DNA of 64,000 bases from Myxococcaceae bacterium (GTDB taxonomy: Bacteria > Myxococcota > Myxococcia > Myxococcales > Myxococcaceae), in contig SECN01000053.1 in NCBI GenBank assembly GCA_004173515.1, positions 19,187 to 83,186 on the forward strand, written 5' to 3'. The translations under genes and the position numbers were made by a program. The notes below the pieces were generated by a model. That model did no database searches, was not told the DNA's origin, and saw only the letters and a program-made list of their open reading frames with translations. Positions 53,307 through 62,407 of the stretch are shown piece by piece. Within the stretch, counting starts at the first letter, position 1; every line of letters starts with the position of its first letter.

Positions 53307-54809
53307 TCATTCCACCTGGACCTGCCCGTTCGCGACGAACCACCGCGTGGTGGTGCACGCCCGGGCGAAGGGCGCGTCATGCGTGACCAGCAGCAGCGCG
53401 CCGGGGTAGTCGCGCAGCGCCGCCTCCAGCCGTTCGATGGATGGCAGGTCCAGGTGGTTGGTGGGCTCATCCAGCACCAGGGCCCACGCGTGCTGGCCCA
53501 GGCCGCGCGCGATGAACAGCTTGCGCGCCTCGCCCGGTGACGGCTGTTCGGACGCGAGCAGCCGGTGGGGATCCACGCCCAGCGCGGCCACCAGGGACAT
53601 CACGCGCCCGCGCTCCTCCGGGGGCAGCTCCCGCACCGTGTCCAGCGTGGCGCGGGCCTCGGCCTCGCCCAGGTCCTGCGGCAGGTAGAGCAGCTTCTCG
53701 CGGGGGATACGGGACTGCTCCAGCAGGGCGTTGAGGAGCGTCGTCTTGCCGGCGCCGTTGGGGCCCTCGATGCGGATGCGCGCCTCGCGGTCCACGTCCA
53801 GGTGCGTGGGGCCCAGCACCTCCACGTCGCCGGCCTTCAGTCCCGGCGTGTCGAACGTGAAGAGCCATGGGTTGGGCGAGCGCACGTAGTCCACGAACAC
53901 CGAACGGCCCACCGTCTTGTCCACGGTGAAGGTGCCCACCGCGGCCTCGGCGCGCTCCAGCTCGCGGCGCTTCACGGTGACCTGGTGGCCCAGGCGGGCC
54001 TCGGCCCAGCTCGCGAGCGTGGAGGGCCCCAGGCCGCGCGCATCGCTGTCGTACTTGTTGCGCATCCGCCGGCCGGTGCTGCGCGACAGGGTGGCGCCCT
54101 CGTGCTCGCGCCGCGACCGGTCGAGCAGTTGCGCCGCGCGATCCCGCTCCGCCTTCGTCTGCTGGTGGGCTGCGACCTCCGCCTCGCGCTCCGCCTCCCA
54201 GTGTCCGCGCGCGGCGGAGTAGGCGCCGGGGTACAGGTGCGCGCCTCCGCCGTGCACTCGCAGGGTGGCGTGGGTGAGCGTCTCCAGCAGCTCCCGGTCA
54301 TGGGACACGACGACACCAATGCCCCGGAAGCGGCGCAGCGCGGACACCAGCCACGCCCTGCCTTCGGCATCCAGGTGGTTGGTGGGCTCATCCAGCAGCA
54401 GCACGTCCGGCTCGCGGGCGAGCGCCGCGCCCACCTGCCACCGCTTGCGCTCCCCCGGGGACAACGTGGGCCAGCGAGACAGGGCGGTGACGTCCAGGCC
54501 CAGTTGCCCGTGGAGCCTGCGCGCCAGCGCGTCGTACGCCTCCGCGAACATGGCGATGTCCGGCGTCAGGGCCTCCACGCCCTGCGGACACAGGCACACG
54601 AGCGGCGAAGGCGGGTCGAACGCGAGCTGTCCCGCCGTGGGTGTCAGCTCCCCGGACAGCATGCGCAAGAGGGTGGACTTGCCGGCGCCATTGGGGCCGA
54701 CGAGGCCCGTCCAGCCCGGGGCGAGGTGGAAGTCCACGTCGGTGAGGACGGGGATGGCATCGGTGAACGAGAAGCAGACGCGCTGCGCGCGGAGGGAAGG
54801 CGAAGGCAT
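53307..54809 (-). CDS. ABC-F family ATPase
   Basis: A 500-residue protein with two fused ABC ATPase domains and no membrane segments. Domain 1: Walker A GPNGAGKST, signature TLSPGERKRW, Walker B VLLLDEPTNHLD. Domain 2: Walker A GPNGAGKTT, signature QPSPGEARKL, Walker B LVLDEPTNHLD. The linker between (about residues 215-300) is charged and helical (AERDRAAQLLDRSRREHEG), the position of the P-site tRNA interaction motif in ABC-F factors. Members act on stalled ribosomes, and some protect against ribosome antibiotics. No antibiotic gene is adjacent, so a role in resistance is unproven. The start ATG 54809 has GGAG eight bases upstream. Confidence 0.9.
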   Translation of the reverse strand: MPSPSLRAQRVCFSFTDAIPVLTDVDFHLAPGWTGLVGPNGAGKSTLLRMLSGELTPTAGQLAFDPPSPLVCLCPQGVEALTPDIAMFAEAYDALARRLHGQLGLDVTALSRWPTLSPGERKRWQVGAALAREPDVLLLDEPTNHLDAEGRAWLVSALRRFRGIGVVVSHDRELLETLTHATLRVHGGGAHLYPGAYSAARGHWEAEREAEVAAHQQTKAERDRAAQLLDRSRREHEGATLSRSTGRRMRNKYDSDARGLGPSTLASWAEARLGHQVTVKRRELERAEAAVGTFTVDKTVGRSVFVDYVRSPNPWLFTFDTPGLKAGDVEVLGPTHLDVDREARIRIEGPNGAGKTTLLNALLEQSRIPREKLLYLPQDLGEAEARATLDTVRELPPEERGRVMSLVAALGVDPHRLLASEQPSPGEARKLFIARGLGQHAWALVLDEPTNHLDLPSIERLEAALRDYPGALLLVTHDAPFARACTTTRWFVANGQVQVE

Positions 54810-55161
54810 ATGAAGCGACTCCTGAATCCGGATGCCAGCGCACACGCCCCTCAGGGACGCGCGGCGGCGGGGTACAGCCAGGGACCGGGGTTTCAGGCGT
54901 GCAGCTTCAAGGGTGGAGCGACCTCGCGTGGGGGAAGACCTGTGACGTCCTCCCGCGTGCACAACGGACAACGCGGCTTCCGGTGAAGCATGCAGCGCGG
55001 CCCGGGCGGAGTGCAAGCCCGGTCGCGCCGTGATGCGGGCACCGACAGCGAAACCGTCGGTGCCCTGACAGCGATTCCCGGGCTGTGCGTCGCGCCTCGT
55101 GGGGTTGCCAAAGCCGGGCCAATCAGGCAATCCCGGGCGCGCCAACAGAGGGGGAAGTACC
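54810..55161. other. 352-base divergent intergenic region with a perfect hairpin
   Basis: Lies between the divergent ABC-F and metalloprotease genes and contains no open frame I trust. The only structure seen is GGGCACCGAC (55037-55046) / GTCGGTGCCC (55056-55065), a perfect 10-bp stem with a 9-base loop about 100 bases before the protease ATG. No clear -35/-10 pair was found by eye. Confidence 0.5.
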
Positions 55162-58100
55162 ATGCGGTTGCGCCAAGGGCTGCTGAGCGGCCTGTTTTGC
55201 GTTGTCTCCAGTTGTGGTCCCACGACGCCGGAAGAGACGGCGCCGGAGAAGGCTCCAGCACAGGCCCAGGCCGAGCGACTGGTGGCGGAGCGCGGCTTCG
55301 ACCTGCGAGAGGTGTCGCTGGTGCCGGACGGGAAGGGGAACCGGCACGCGCTCCACTACCGGGGCGTGCCCGTCTTCGGTCTGGAGGCGAAGACGACGGA
55401 GGGCCAGACGCTCTTCTCCAACGTCCGCTTCGAGTCCGCGGGCGCGGTGGAGACGGAGGCGCGCATCACCGAAGCGCAGGCCCGGGACGTGGTCCTGGCG
55501 GCGCTTCCAGACGTCAGCGCGAAGGTGGACAGCGCGCGGCTCGTGTTGCTGCCTGCCGAGGAGCACCGACTGCGCAAGGGGGCCGCCCTGGATGTCCGTG
55601 GCCACCGCAACGCGGAGGACTTCGAGCGGGTGGTGACGGGACTGCGGCTCATCTACCGGCTGAAGCTCACCACGGGCGGCGATGAGCGGCGCGGGTGGAG
55701 CGCGCAGGTGGATGCCCTCACCGGCGAGGTGCTGCGCCTGGATCCGATGGAGCGCTCGGGGGTGAGCGTGGTGTTCAAGAAGGGGACGGGCTACGGCTAC
55801 TACTCGGGCAGGAAAGGCATCCAGGTGGCCTACTCCTCCCTGGGACAGGAGTACTCCCTGCGGGACACGCACTCCAACGTCTACCTGGCGTACATCCCCA
55901 CGCCGCCGAAGGGCGGCACGTATGCGCCGTTCGTGGGCCCGGACGCGAGCTTCGGCGACGGACTGCTCTACAGCGGCCGCGGGGGATCCCTCGGCGCCAA
56001 CGGCCAGACCGCGGGGGTGGATGCCTACTCCGCCGTGAACCTGGCGTGGTCCGTCTACGAGACCTTCCTGGGGCGCAATGGCCCGTCCGGCAATGGCACG
56101 CCCTTCAAGGTCCGGGTGCACATGCCCAACGAAAACGCCTACTACTACCCCAGCGCGGACGAGCCCATCCTGGGGTTCGGCTATCGCAGTCTCACGTCCA
56201 GCCCCAGGGTCCCCATGACGACCACGGACATCGTGGGGCATGAGATGGGCCATGACTTCTTCGCCCGGGAGCTGGCGGGAGACCCCACGGACCTTCCGAG
56301 GGAGCTCTCGGAGCAGGCCGGTCTGGACGAGGGGTCGGGGGACATCTTCGGTTTCATCACCGAGCTGCTGCGCGACGCGCAGCGGGCATCGCCGCCGTCG
56401 ACCAACCTCGACACGGTGCCGCTGAAGCAATCGAACGTCGACTCCGGTGAGGAGACAGGCTCCGTGGTTCGCAACCTCCTCACGCCCGTGATCCCGGAGT
56501 GGTTCGACGGCATCGGTCAGGAGAGCGAGCACCTCTCCGGAGGTCCCCTGAGCCGGATGTTCGTGCTCCTGGCCTATGGTTGCAGCAGCTACCCCCTGAA
56601 CCCCCTTCACTGCACCCTGGTGCCCGAGGGCTTCGGCGGCCTGGGGCCCACGGAGGCGTTTCGCGTCTGGGCGCTCGCGGTGCAGTTGATGCCCCTGGGG
56701 TCGGACTACGTCCAGGCCCGCCAGGCGGCGCTTGCCGCCGCGACCTCACGGGATGGCGTCCTGGGTGGCTCCCGGATGAAGGCCGTGGCCGGTGCGTTCG
56801 CGGCCATCAACGTGGGCTTCAAGGCGGACACGGCGCCGCCCCAGACCACGCTGAGCTGCCGGCAGGTGAACCGGGACATCGAGTGCACGGGCACCATCAC
56901 CGACGCGGAAATTCCGGATCAGTACAGCACCGCGCCGCGACTGGTGCTGGACGGCGGCGCGCAGATCAAGACGCTGTCCGGCTGGCAGTTCACGCAGACC
57001 CTGCCGGGCACGGGACTGGCGGGCGGCAATCACACCGTCCAGCTCCAGGCGTGGGACTACTGGCAGAACCTGGCCACGAAGACGGTGACGGTCACGCTGG
57101 ACAAGACCCCGCCCACGGTGGCCTCCGTCACGGTCTCCGGTCCGCCGAAGCAGCCTCGCTACTCCGTCACCGCGAGCGACCCCTCCGGCATCCGTACCGT
57201 GGATTTCTTGGACGGCCCCCAGTTCCTGTACGGGGTGTTCGTCCCGCCCTACGAGCAGGTGCTGGACACCTCCACCTGGACCGATGGCATCCATGACGTG
57301 GTCATCCAGGCCTCCGACGAATACCTGAACGCCACCGTCCGCCACTTCAACCAGAAGGTGGACAACACGCCGCCCACCCTCGCGATGACGGTGGGCGGCG
57401 GGCAGGAGTCACCCTTCAACGTGAGCGTCACGGTGACGGACGCCTCGGAGGTGGCGCGCGTGGACTTCAAGGTGGACGGCCTGGTCTTCGCCACGCGCAC
57501 GAACGTCGCGACGACGTACCAGGCCAGCTACATCCCCCTGGATCCGCTGGTGCACAACCTCACGGTGGAGGTGACGGACGCCTTCGGCAACAAGGGGACG
57601 ACGAGCAGGGCGGCGCCGCTCGACCGGACGCCGCCGCAGGTGAGCCTCGTGAAGGAGCAGGTGAGCTCGCTGGTGAAGCTGACGGTGGGCGTCTCGGATG
57701 GCTGTGGCATCCAGTATCCGTATGCGCTGTATGTGGATGGAACCCTGGTGGGGCAGCCCACGACGCCGGGGTACGTGCTGGATTTCGGAGCCAGCATGGC
57801 GGCGGGCACGCATGCGTTCCAGGCCATCGTCAGTGACCAATGCGGCAACACGGCGAACTACCAGACGGTGTTCTTCAAGGACCTCACGCCGCCAGTCATC
57901 ACGGCCATCGTGAGGGACGACAGCCAGCCGAAGAAGCCGAAGTTCACGGTGCAGTGCACGGACACGGAAGGCGTGCACCACGTGGAGCTGCGGGAGAACG
58001 GAGTCATCCTCCAGACGGACACGACGGTGCCGTATGAGTTCGTGGTGGACACCACGGCCCGTCAGGACGGCGACTTCACGGTGCTGTTCCAGTGCACGGA

Positions 58101-58470
58101 CATCAACGGCATCTCCAGCTCGCCGGAGACGCGCACGGTGACGGCGGACAACACGGGCCCGACGTCCACCCTGACCGTCCATGGCGCGGGCCGCTCGTAC
58201 TTCGTCTCGGCGGGGACGGTGACGGATCCGCGAGGCATCCAGTCCGTCGTCCTCTCGGGAGGCCTGGTGCCCGGCTTCAGCGTCACGCTGACGCAGGCCC
58301 CCTATGCCTTCCAGTGGAACATCCCGGGCACCGGGACCCTCCAGACGCAGCTGCCGTTCTCGGTGACCGCGAAGGACGCGTGGGGCAACACGTCCGGGAA
58401 GACGCTGTACTGCACGGTGAACACGGCCTCGACGACGCCGGGTTACCTGACCTGCATCACCCCTCCGTAA
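55162..58470 (+). CDS. thermolysin-family (M4) metalloprotease with C-terminal Ig-like repeats
   Basis: An 1102-residue secreted or surface zinc protease. A lipoprotein-type signal (LRQGLLSGLFCVVSSC, Cys at 18) is followed by a propeptide-like FTP/PepSY region (residues about 30-190) including VPVFGLEAKTT and YRLKLTTGG. The catalytic domain has the zinc motif HEMGHDFF (about residue 360) and the third ligand Glu in GLDEGSGDIFG, as in thermolysin. Residues about 570-1100 are at least five bacterial Ig-like units, recognisable by recurring DxTPPxV/I starts (LDKTPPTVASV, VDNTPPTLAMT, LDRTPPQVSLV, KDLTPPVITAI, ADNTGPTSTLT). ATG 55162 has GAGGGGGAAG upstream. It likely degrades extracellular protein or prey while held at the surface. 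Confidence 0.92.
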   Translation: MRLRQGLLSGLFCVVSSCGPTTPEETAPEKAPAQAQAERLVAERGFDLREVSLVPDGKGNRHALHYRGVPVFGLEAKTTEGQTLFSNVRFESAGAVETEARITEAQARDVVLAALPDVSAKVDSARLVLLPAEEHRLRKGAALDVRGHRNAEDFERVVTGLRLIYRLKLTTGGDERRGWSAQVDALTGEVLRLDPMERSGVSVVFKKGTGYGYYSGRKGIQVAYSSLGQEYSLRDTHSNVYLAYIPTPPKGGTYAPFVGPDASFGDGLLYSGRGGSLGANGQTAGVDAYSAVNLAWSVYETFLGRNGPSGNGTPFKVRVHMPNENAYYYPSADEPILGFGYRSLTSSPRVPMTTTDIVGHEMGHDFFARELAGDPTDLPRELSEQAGLDEGSGDIFGFITELLRDAQRASPPSTNLDTVPLKQSNVDSGEETGSVVRNLLTPVIPEWFDGIGQESEHLSGGPLSRMFVLLAYGCSSYPLNPLHCTLVPEGFGGLGPTEAFRVWALAVQLMPLGSDYVQARQAALAAATSRDGVLGGSRMKAVAGAFAAINVGFKADTAPPQTTLSCRQVNRDIECTGTITDAEIPDQYSTAPRLVLDGGAQIKTLSGWQFTQTLPGTGLAGGNHTVQLQAWDYWQNLATKTVTVTLDKTPPTVASVTVSGPPKQPRYSVTASDPSGIRTVDFLDGPQFLYGVFVPPYEQVLDTSTWTDGIHDVVIQASDEYLNATVRHFNQKVDNTPPTLAMTVGGGQESPFNVSVTVTDASEVARVDFKVDGLVFATRTNVATTYQASYIPLDPLVHNLTVEVTDAFGNKGTTSRAAPLDRTPPQVSLVKEQVSSLVKLTVGVSDGCGIQYPYALYVDGTLVGQPTTPGYVLDFGASMAAGTHAFQAIVSDQCGNTANYQTVFFKDLTPPVITAIVRDDSQPKKPKFTVQCTDTEGVHHVELRENGVILQTDTTVPYEFVVDTTARQDGDFTVLFQCTDINGISSSPETRTVTADNTGPTSTLTVHGAGRSYFVSAGTVTDPRGIQSVVLSGGLVPGFSVTLTQAPYAFQWNIPGTGTLQTQLPFSVTAKDAWGNTSGKTLYCTVNTASTTPGYLTCITPP

Positions 58471-58479
58471 GCAGGGAGG

Positions 58480-58513
58480 CCCAGGCGTCCGCCCCGGTCG
58501 GGCGGCGCCTGGG
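58480..58513 (+). terminator. bidirectional hairpin between protease and stomatin genes
   Basis: CCCAGGCG (58480-58487) pairs with CGCCTGGG (58506-58513), and CCGCCC/GGGCGG extends the stem inward after one unpaired base, giving about 14 bp in total. It starts nine bases after the protease stop, between convergent genes. Confidence 0.7.
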
Positions 58514-58567
58514 AGCGTGGGACGCTCACCGCATGCGGCCGAAAGGAACGGGAGAAGACCCCCGTGC

Positions 58568-59665
58568 CTACTCGTCCGACGGAGGCGGCTGCACCCGGCG
58601 GGTGGCCGGCATGGGCGCGGTGGCCGTGGCGGCGGCGTTGCGAGCGATCGCCTGGGCGCTCAACGCGGCGGCGGACGGGTTGCGCGCGGGCAGCCGGGGG
58701 GCCTCCGGCGCGGGGGCCGGGGCGCCTTCGCGGCCGAAGACGTCCTTGAGCATGGACAGGGTGCCCAGCGCGGCGGTGGCCTCGTAGGGGACGAACATCT
58801 TGTTGTCGCCCTTGCCCAGCTCCTGGAGCGTCTCCAGGTAGCGCAGCGCGAGCACCTCCGGGGTGGCGCGGCCGGTGTGGATGGCCTCGAAGGTGAGGCG
58901 CGTGGCCTCCGCCTTGCCTTCGGCCTCCAGCATCACGGCGCGCTTGTGGCCTTCGGCGCGAGCGACCTCCGCGTCGCGTTCTGCTTCGGCGCGCAGGATG
59001 CGGGAGATCTTCTCGCCCTCGGCCTGGAGGATGGCGGCGGACTTGTCGCCCTCGGCCTTGGTGACCTCGGCGCGGCGCTCGCGCTCGGCGGTCATCTGCT
59101 TGGCCATGGCGGCCTTGATGGCCTGGGGCGGTTCAATCTCGCGCAGCTCCACGCGGGTGACCTTCACGCCCCACTTCTCGGTGGCCTCGTCCAGCACCAT
59201 GCGCAGCTTGGTGTTGACCGTCTCGCGGCTGGTGAGCGTCTGATCCAGCGTGAGGCCGCCCATGACGTTGCGCAGGTTCGTCATCGTGAGCTGCTCGATG
59301 GCGAGCGCCAGGTTCTCCACCTGGTAGAGCGCGCGGCCCGGATCGACGATCTGGTAGTAGATGACCGAGCCGACCTCCATGTTGACGTTGTCATGGGTGA
59401 TGACCTGGACGGTCTCGAAGCCCATGACCTGCTCGCGCAGGTCCACCAGCGTGTTGCGCACGATGCGCGTGCCGCTGCGCATCTCCATGGCGCGGGGGCT
59501 GTCCATGAAGGGGATGAGGATGTTCAGGCCGCTGGAGGCCACATGGTGGAACTTCCCCAACCGCTCCACGACCATCACCTTGGCCTGGGGAACGATGCGA
59601 ACTCCGGTGATGAGCCCGAACGCGACGGCGGCCGCCGCGAAGAGCAGAACAATGGTCAGTCCCAT
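58568..59665 (-). CDS. SPFH/stomatin-like (QmcA/HflC-type) membrane protein
   Basis: A 365-residue SPFH protein. One N-terminal membrane segment (IVLLFAAAAVAFGLITGV) is followed by the Band-7 domain (VPQAKVMVVERLGKF, LNILIPFMD, RTLVDLREQ-like VRNTLVDLREQVM) and a long coiled coil rich in AEGDKSAAILQAEGE and AEGKAEA. The C-terminal 60 residues are Pro/Ala-rich. Such proteins assemble into large rings that organise membrane microdomains and modulate membrane proteases. The start ATG 59665 lies inside the end of the nfeD gene (10-base overlap), the classic NfeD-stomatin operon. The longer open frame to 59815 overlaps nfeD and is rejected. Confidence 0.92.
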   Translation of the reverse strand: MGLTIVLLFAAAAVAFGLITGVRIVPQAKVMVVERLGKFHHVASSGLNILIPFMDSPRAMEMRSGTRIVRNTLVDLREQVMGFETVQVITHDNVNMEVGSVIYYQIVDPGRALYQVENLALAIEQLTMTNLRNVMGGLTLDQTLTSRETVNTKLRMVLDEATEKWGVKVTRVELREIEPPQAIKAAMAKQMTAERERRAEVTKAEGDKSAAILQAEGEKISRILRAEAERDAEVARAEGHKRAVMLEAEGKAEATRLTFEAIHTGRATPEVLALRYLETLQELGKGDNKMFVPYEATAALGTLSMLKDVFGREGAPAPAPEAPRLPARNPSAAALSAQAIARNAAATATAPMPATRRVQPPPSDE

Positions 59666-60153
59666 CCTGCGTTCTCCTTCTTGGGTCGCGGCTGAGGCAG
59701 CGCGACCTCGTGGGACGCCGACGGGCGTCGCACCCACAACTTGAGTCCTTCGATCTGCTCCACGGTGACGCGTTCGCCTTCGGGCAGGGGGCCCGACAGG
59801 GAGCGCGCCATCCACAATTCGCCGTTGATGCGCACGGTGCCCCCGTGCGGGTCGGACAGCGCCTCCGTCACCACGGCCTCCTGGCCCATCATCGCTTCGA
59901 TGCCCGTCTTCAAATGCACGGCGTCGCGCATGAAAACGTGTTTGAAGATGGTCCGGGACGCGCCGAAGAGGGCCGTGGACACCAGGGTGAAGACGACGAG
60001 CTGACCGTCGAAGCCCAGCCCCGCGCCGGCCATCAGGGACGCCATCAGGGCGCCCACCGCGAACCAGAGCGTGACGAAGCCGGAGAGCTTGATTTCGAGC
60101 GCCCCCAGGACGATCGCGGCAATCAACCAGAGCTGCCAGGCGGTGGGGTCCAT
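59656..60153 (-). CDS. nfeD: NfeD-like membrane protein
   Basis: A 165-residue partner of the stomatin-like protein. Three hydrophobic helices (LWLIAAIVLGALEIKLSGFV, TLWFAVGALMASLMAG, GQLVVFTLVSTALFGA) are followed by an OB-fold domain of the NfeD type (GQEAVVTEALSDPHGGTVRINGELWMAR, EGERVTVEQIEGLKLWVR). This is the short form without the serine-protease domain. Gene overlap with the SPFH partner indicates coupled synthesis. It is thought to anchor the SPFH ring in the membrane; this is family knowledge rather than visible here. Confidence 0.92.
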   Translation of the reverse strand: MDPTAWQLWLIAAIVLGALEIKLSGFVTLWFAVGALMASLMAGAGLGFDGQLVVFTLVSTALFGASRTIFKHVFMRDAVHLKTGIEAMMGQEAVVTEALSDPHGGTVRINGELWMARSLSGPLPEGERVTVEQIEGLKLWVRRPSASHEVALPQPRPKKENAGWD

Positions 60154-60276
60154 GAGGTCCTTGTTTGGCAGCCGCTTCGCCTTCCTGTCAAACCGGGCGA
60201 CCGGGCGTCAGGAAACAATCGTTCCGGAGGGTGGGTTGCGGGCGAGGACCTCAGGGTCCGCTCTGGGGGAGGGCCC

Positions 60277-61119
60277 ATGCCATACCTGTCCATCCGTGGC
60301 ACCCGACTGTACTACGAAGACACCGGAGGCAGCGGGGAGCCCGTGCTCTTCAGCCACGGGCTCCTGTGGGATTCCCGGCTGTTCCGCGATCAGGTCGCGG
60401 CGCTGAGGGGGCGCTACCGGTGCATCGTGTACGACCACCGGGGGCAGGGGCACAGCGAGCCCCCGCCTGGTGGCTCGGCCATCGACCTGCGCACGGTGTA
60501 CGAGGACGCGGTGGCCGTCATCCAGGCGCTGGGGCTGGCGCCGTGCCACTTCGTGGGCCAGTCGATGGGAGGCTTCGTGGGCCTGCGGGTCGCCGCGCGG
60601 CACCCGGAGCTGCTGCGGTCGCTGGTGCTGCTGGACTCCTCCGCGGCGGCGGAGCTGCCCCTCACGCTGGCGCGCTACCGGCTGCTCACCACGCTGACGC
60701 ACTGGCTGGGCCTCAGGCCGGTGGTGGATCCCATCATGTCGCTCTACTTCGGGCGCACCTTCATGCGGGATCCGGAGCGCGCGGCGGAGCGGGCCCTGTT
60801 GCGCCGGCAGCTCGCGGACAACCCCCGCGAGGTCTGGCGCGCGATGCAGGGGGTCATCCACCGCCGCAGCGTGGAGGGGGAGCTGCACCGCATCGCGACG
60901 CCGACGCTGGTGCTGGTGGGCGACGAGGACCTGGTGACGGTGCCGGAGCGGGCGGAGCGGCTGCACCAGCGCATCCGGGGCTCAAGGCTCGTGCGGCTGC
61001 CCTGTGGCGGGCACATGTGCATCCTGGAGCAGCCGGAGGCGGTCAGCGCCGCGCTGCGCGACTTCCTGGAGACGGCGGAGGCGCCCGCCTGGGTGGAGGA
61101 GATCCGCGGCTTGGGTTGA
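60277..61119 (+). CDS. alpha/beta hydrolase
   Basis: A 280-residue hydrolase of the alpha/beta fold. HGLLWDSRLF forms the oxyanion-hole strand, YDHRGQGHSEPP is the family signature, the nucleophile Ser is in FVGQSMGG, Asp in LVGDEDLVTVPE and His in CGGHMCILE. The cap region (about 140-200) is helical. Similar sequences include haloalkane dehalogenases, haloperoxidases and 3-oxoadipate enol-lactonases; the nucleophile is Ser, so dehalogenase activity is excluded. ATG 60277 has GGGGGAGGG upstream. It is divergent from nfeD by 123 bases. Confidence 0.88.
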   Translation: MPYLSIRGTRLYYEDTGGSGEPVLFSHGLLWDSRLFRDQVAALRGRYRCIVYDHRGQGHSEPPPGGSAIDLRTVYEDAVAVIQALGLAPCHFVGQSMGGFVGLRVAARHPELLRSLVLLDSSAAAELPLTLARYRLLTTLTHWLGLRPVVDPIMSLYFGRTFMRDPERAAERALLRRQLADNPREVWRAMQGVIHRRSVEGELHRIATPTLVLVGDEDLVTVPERAERLHQRIRGSRLVRLPCGGHMCILEQPEAVSAALRDFLETAEAPAWVEEIRGLG

Positions 61120-61145
61120 GAGGGATTGGAGCCCTCCCGCACCGA

Positions 61146-61181
61146 CCTCCTGGAGCGGCGTGAACCGCCAGCCCCAGGAGG
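61146..61181 (+). terminator. bidirectional hairpin after the hydrolase gene
   Basis: CCTCCTGG (61146-61153) pairs with CCAGGAGG (61174-61181) and an inner GCGG/CCGC adds four pairs. It is located between convergent genes, 27 bases after the hydrolase stop. Confidence 0.65.
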
Positions 61182-61198
61182 TGGCCTGCTGCGTGAGG

Positions 61199-61471
61199 CT
61201 ACGCCTTGGCGGCGGGAGCGCGGCAGACGAGCTCCTCGGAGGGCTTGGGCTGCGCGGCCGCCTGCGGCTCGGACGGGGCAACCGGGCTCGCGCCCGAGCA
61301 GAGGCCGTACTCGCCGCAGGTGATGACGTCGCCGCCGTTGTCGCAGAGCCAGTTGCAGGAGCCGGTGGGCTTGCACACCTCGCCACAGTCACGAGGCGCG
61401 GCGACCGCGGACATCGGGGCGAGGAGGAGGGCCGCGGCACCGGCGAGGAGGGTCTTCGAGATCAGCTTCAT
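61199..61471 (-). CDS. secreted seven-cysteine mini-protein 1
   Basis: A 90-residue protein with a standard signal peptide (MKLISKTLLAGAAALLLAP, cleavage after AVA). The mature part of about 65 residues has the spacing C-x3-C-x5-C-x3-C-x8-C-x5-C, then an acidic/Pro-rich tail with a seventh Cys near the end. The segment DVITCGEYGLCSGA is shared with the two neighbouring genes. Seven cysteines imply three disulfides and one free or intermolecular bond. The family is not recognised. A secreted effector, bacteriocin-like peptide or surface protein are all possible. ATG 61471 follows the GGAGTCACCCC stretch. Confidence 0.75.
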   Translation of the reverse strand: MKLISKTLLAGAAALLLAPMSAVAAPRDCGEVCKPTGSCNWLCDNGGDVITCGEYGLCSGASPVAPSEPQAAAQPKPSEELVCRAPAAKA

Positions 61472-61631
61472 GGGGTGACTCCTGTATGGGGTTGAGCAAC
61501 GTGCTGCTCAAATTCATACGAAATCCCCCGTGTGCCCTGGTCGTGGCCTCACCCAAAAAAGGCTTCAAGGCAGACACCCCCGCCCTGCCCACCGCGTGAG
61601 CGGGCAAGGCCGGGGCGCCCTTCGTCAATTC

Positions 61632-61916
61632 CTAGCCGCGGGCCTCGGGGGCGGGCTCATGGCAGGTCAGGTCCGCATCCTCGGTCGTCGTTGGCTGCAC
61701 GGACGCCTGCGGTTCGGACGGCGCAACCCGGCTCGCACCCGCGCAGGTGCCGTAGTCGCCACAGGTGATGACGAAGCCGCCGACCGCGCAGACGATGGTG
61801 CACGGCGTCGTGGGCTTGCACCGCTGATCACATTGCAGCGGCAGAGCGCTCGCGGTCAGGGGAGCCAGGAAGAGGACCGCGGCACCCGCGAGGAAGGTCT
61901 TCGAGATCATTTTCAT
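61632..61916 (-). CDS. secreted seven-cysteine mini-protein 2
   Basis: A 94-residue paralogue with signal MKMISKTFLAGAAVLFLAP and mature spacing C-x3-C-x5-C-x3-C-x8-C-x5-C, identical to its downstream neighbour, plus a seventh Cys in DLTCHEPAP. The segment FVITCGDYGTCAGAS and the following VAPSEPQA match mini-protein 1, so the two are recent duplicates. The loop between Cys 2 and Cys 3 (KPTTP against KPTGS) and between Cys 3 and Cys 4 (TIV against NWL) are the variable parts. The start has AGGAGAC upstream. The gap of 160 bases to mini-protein 1 suggests separate or partly separate expression. Confidence 0.75.
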   Translation of the reverse strand: MKMISKTFLAGAAVLFLAPLTASALPLQCDQRCKPTTPCTIVCAVGGFVITCGDYGTCAGASRVAPSEPQASVQPTTTEDADLTCHEPAPEARG

Positions 61917-61942
61917 GGAGATGTCTCCTGAGAAAGGGATGT

Positions 61943-62227
61943 CTAGCCCCGGGCCGGCGCGTCAGGGGCGCGGCAGACGGGCTCCGAGTCCTCGCTGGAA
62001 GGGGGCTGCACGGGCATCTGCGGAGCGGCGGGCTCGATGATGGGCCCCTTGCAGACGCCGTACTCACGGCAGGTGATGATGGATCCATCCGCCATGGAAC
62101 AGCGGAAGATGCAGGACTTGATGGGCGAACACACCGATTCGCAGTCGAACCCCGCGGCGAAGGAGGTCAACGGCGAGAGGAGCAGCGCTGCGGCACCAGC
62201 GAACAGGGCCTTCGAGAACAGCTTCAT
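61943..62227 (-). CDS. secreted seven-cysteine mini-protein 3
   Basis: A 94-residue, more divergent member with signal MKLFSKALFAGAAALLLSP. Spacing is C-x3-C-x5-C-x3-C-x9-C-x5-C with a seventh Cys in PVCRAPD. ITCREYGVCKG keeps the family core. It lies first in the tandem on the minus strand, 26 bases before mini-protein 2, so these two are probably co-transcribed. Promoter signals must lie in the 274-base gap shared with dnaE2, where none was certain by eye. Confidence 0.75.
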   Translation of the reverse strand: MKLFSKALFAGAAALLLSPLTSFAAGFDCESVCSPIKSCIFRCSMADGSIITCREYGVCKGPIIEPAAPQMPVQPPSSEDSEPVCRAPDAPARG

Positions 62228-62407
62228 GGTGTGCCTCCAGAGAGAGAACCGCTCGGGCCGCGAAGCCGGTCCGGACGAATGCCAGTCACGATGACAGACC
62301 TCCTGTCAGGCAATGGCTTGTCCATCCCGGGATTGCGGGTCCAGTCATATTTGAACTCAAAGCAGGTAAGATTGGCAACCCGGGTCGGGGCAGGTTGGAG
62401 CACGTCG

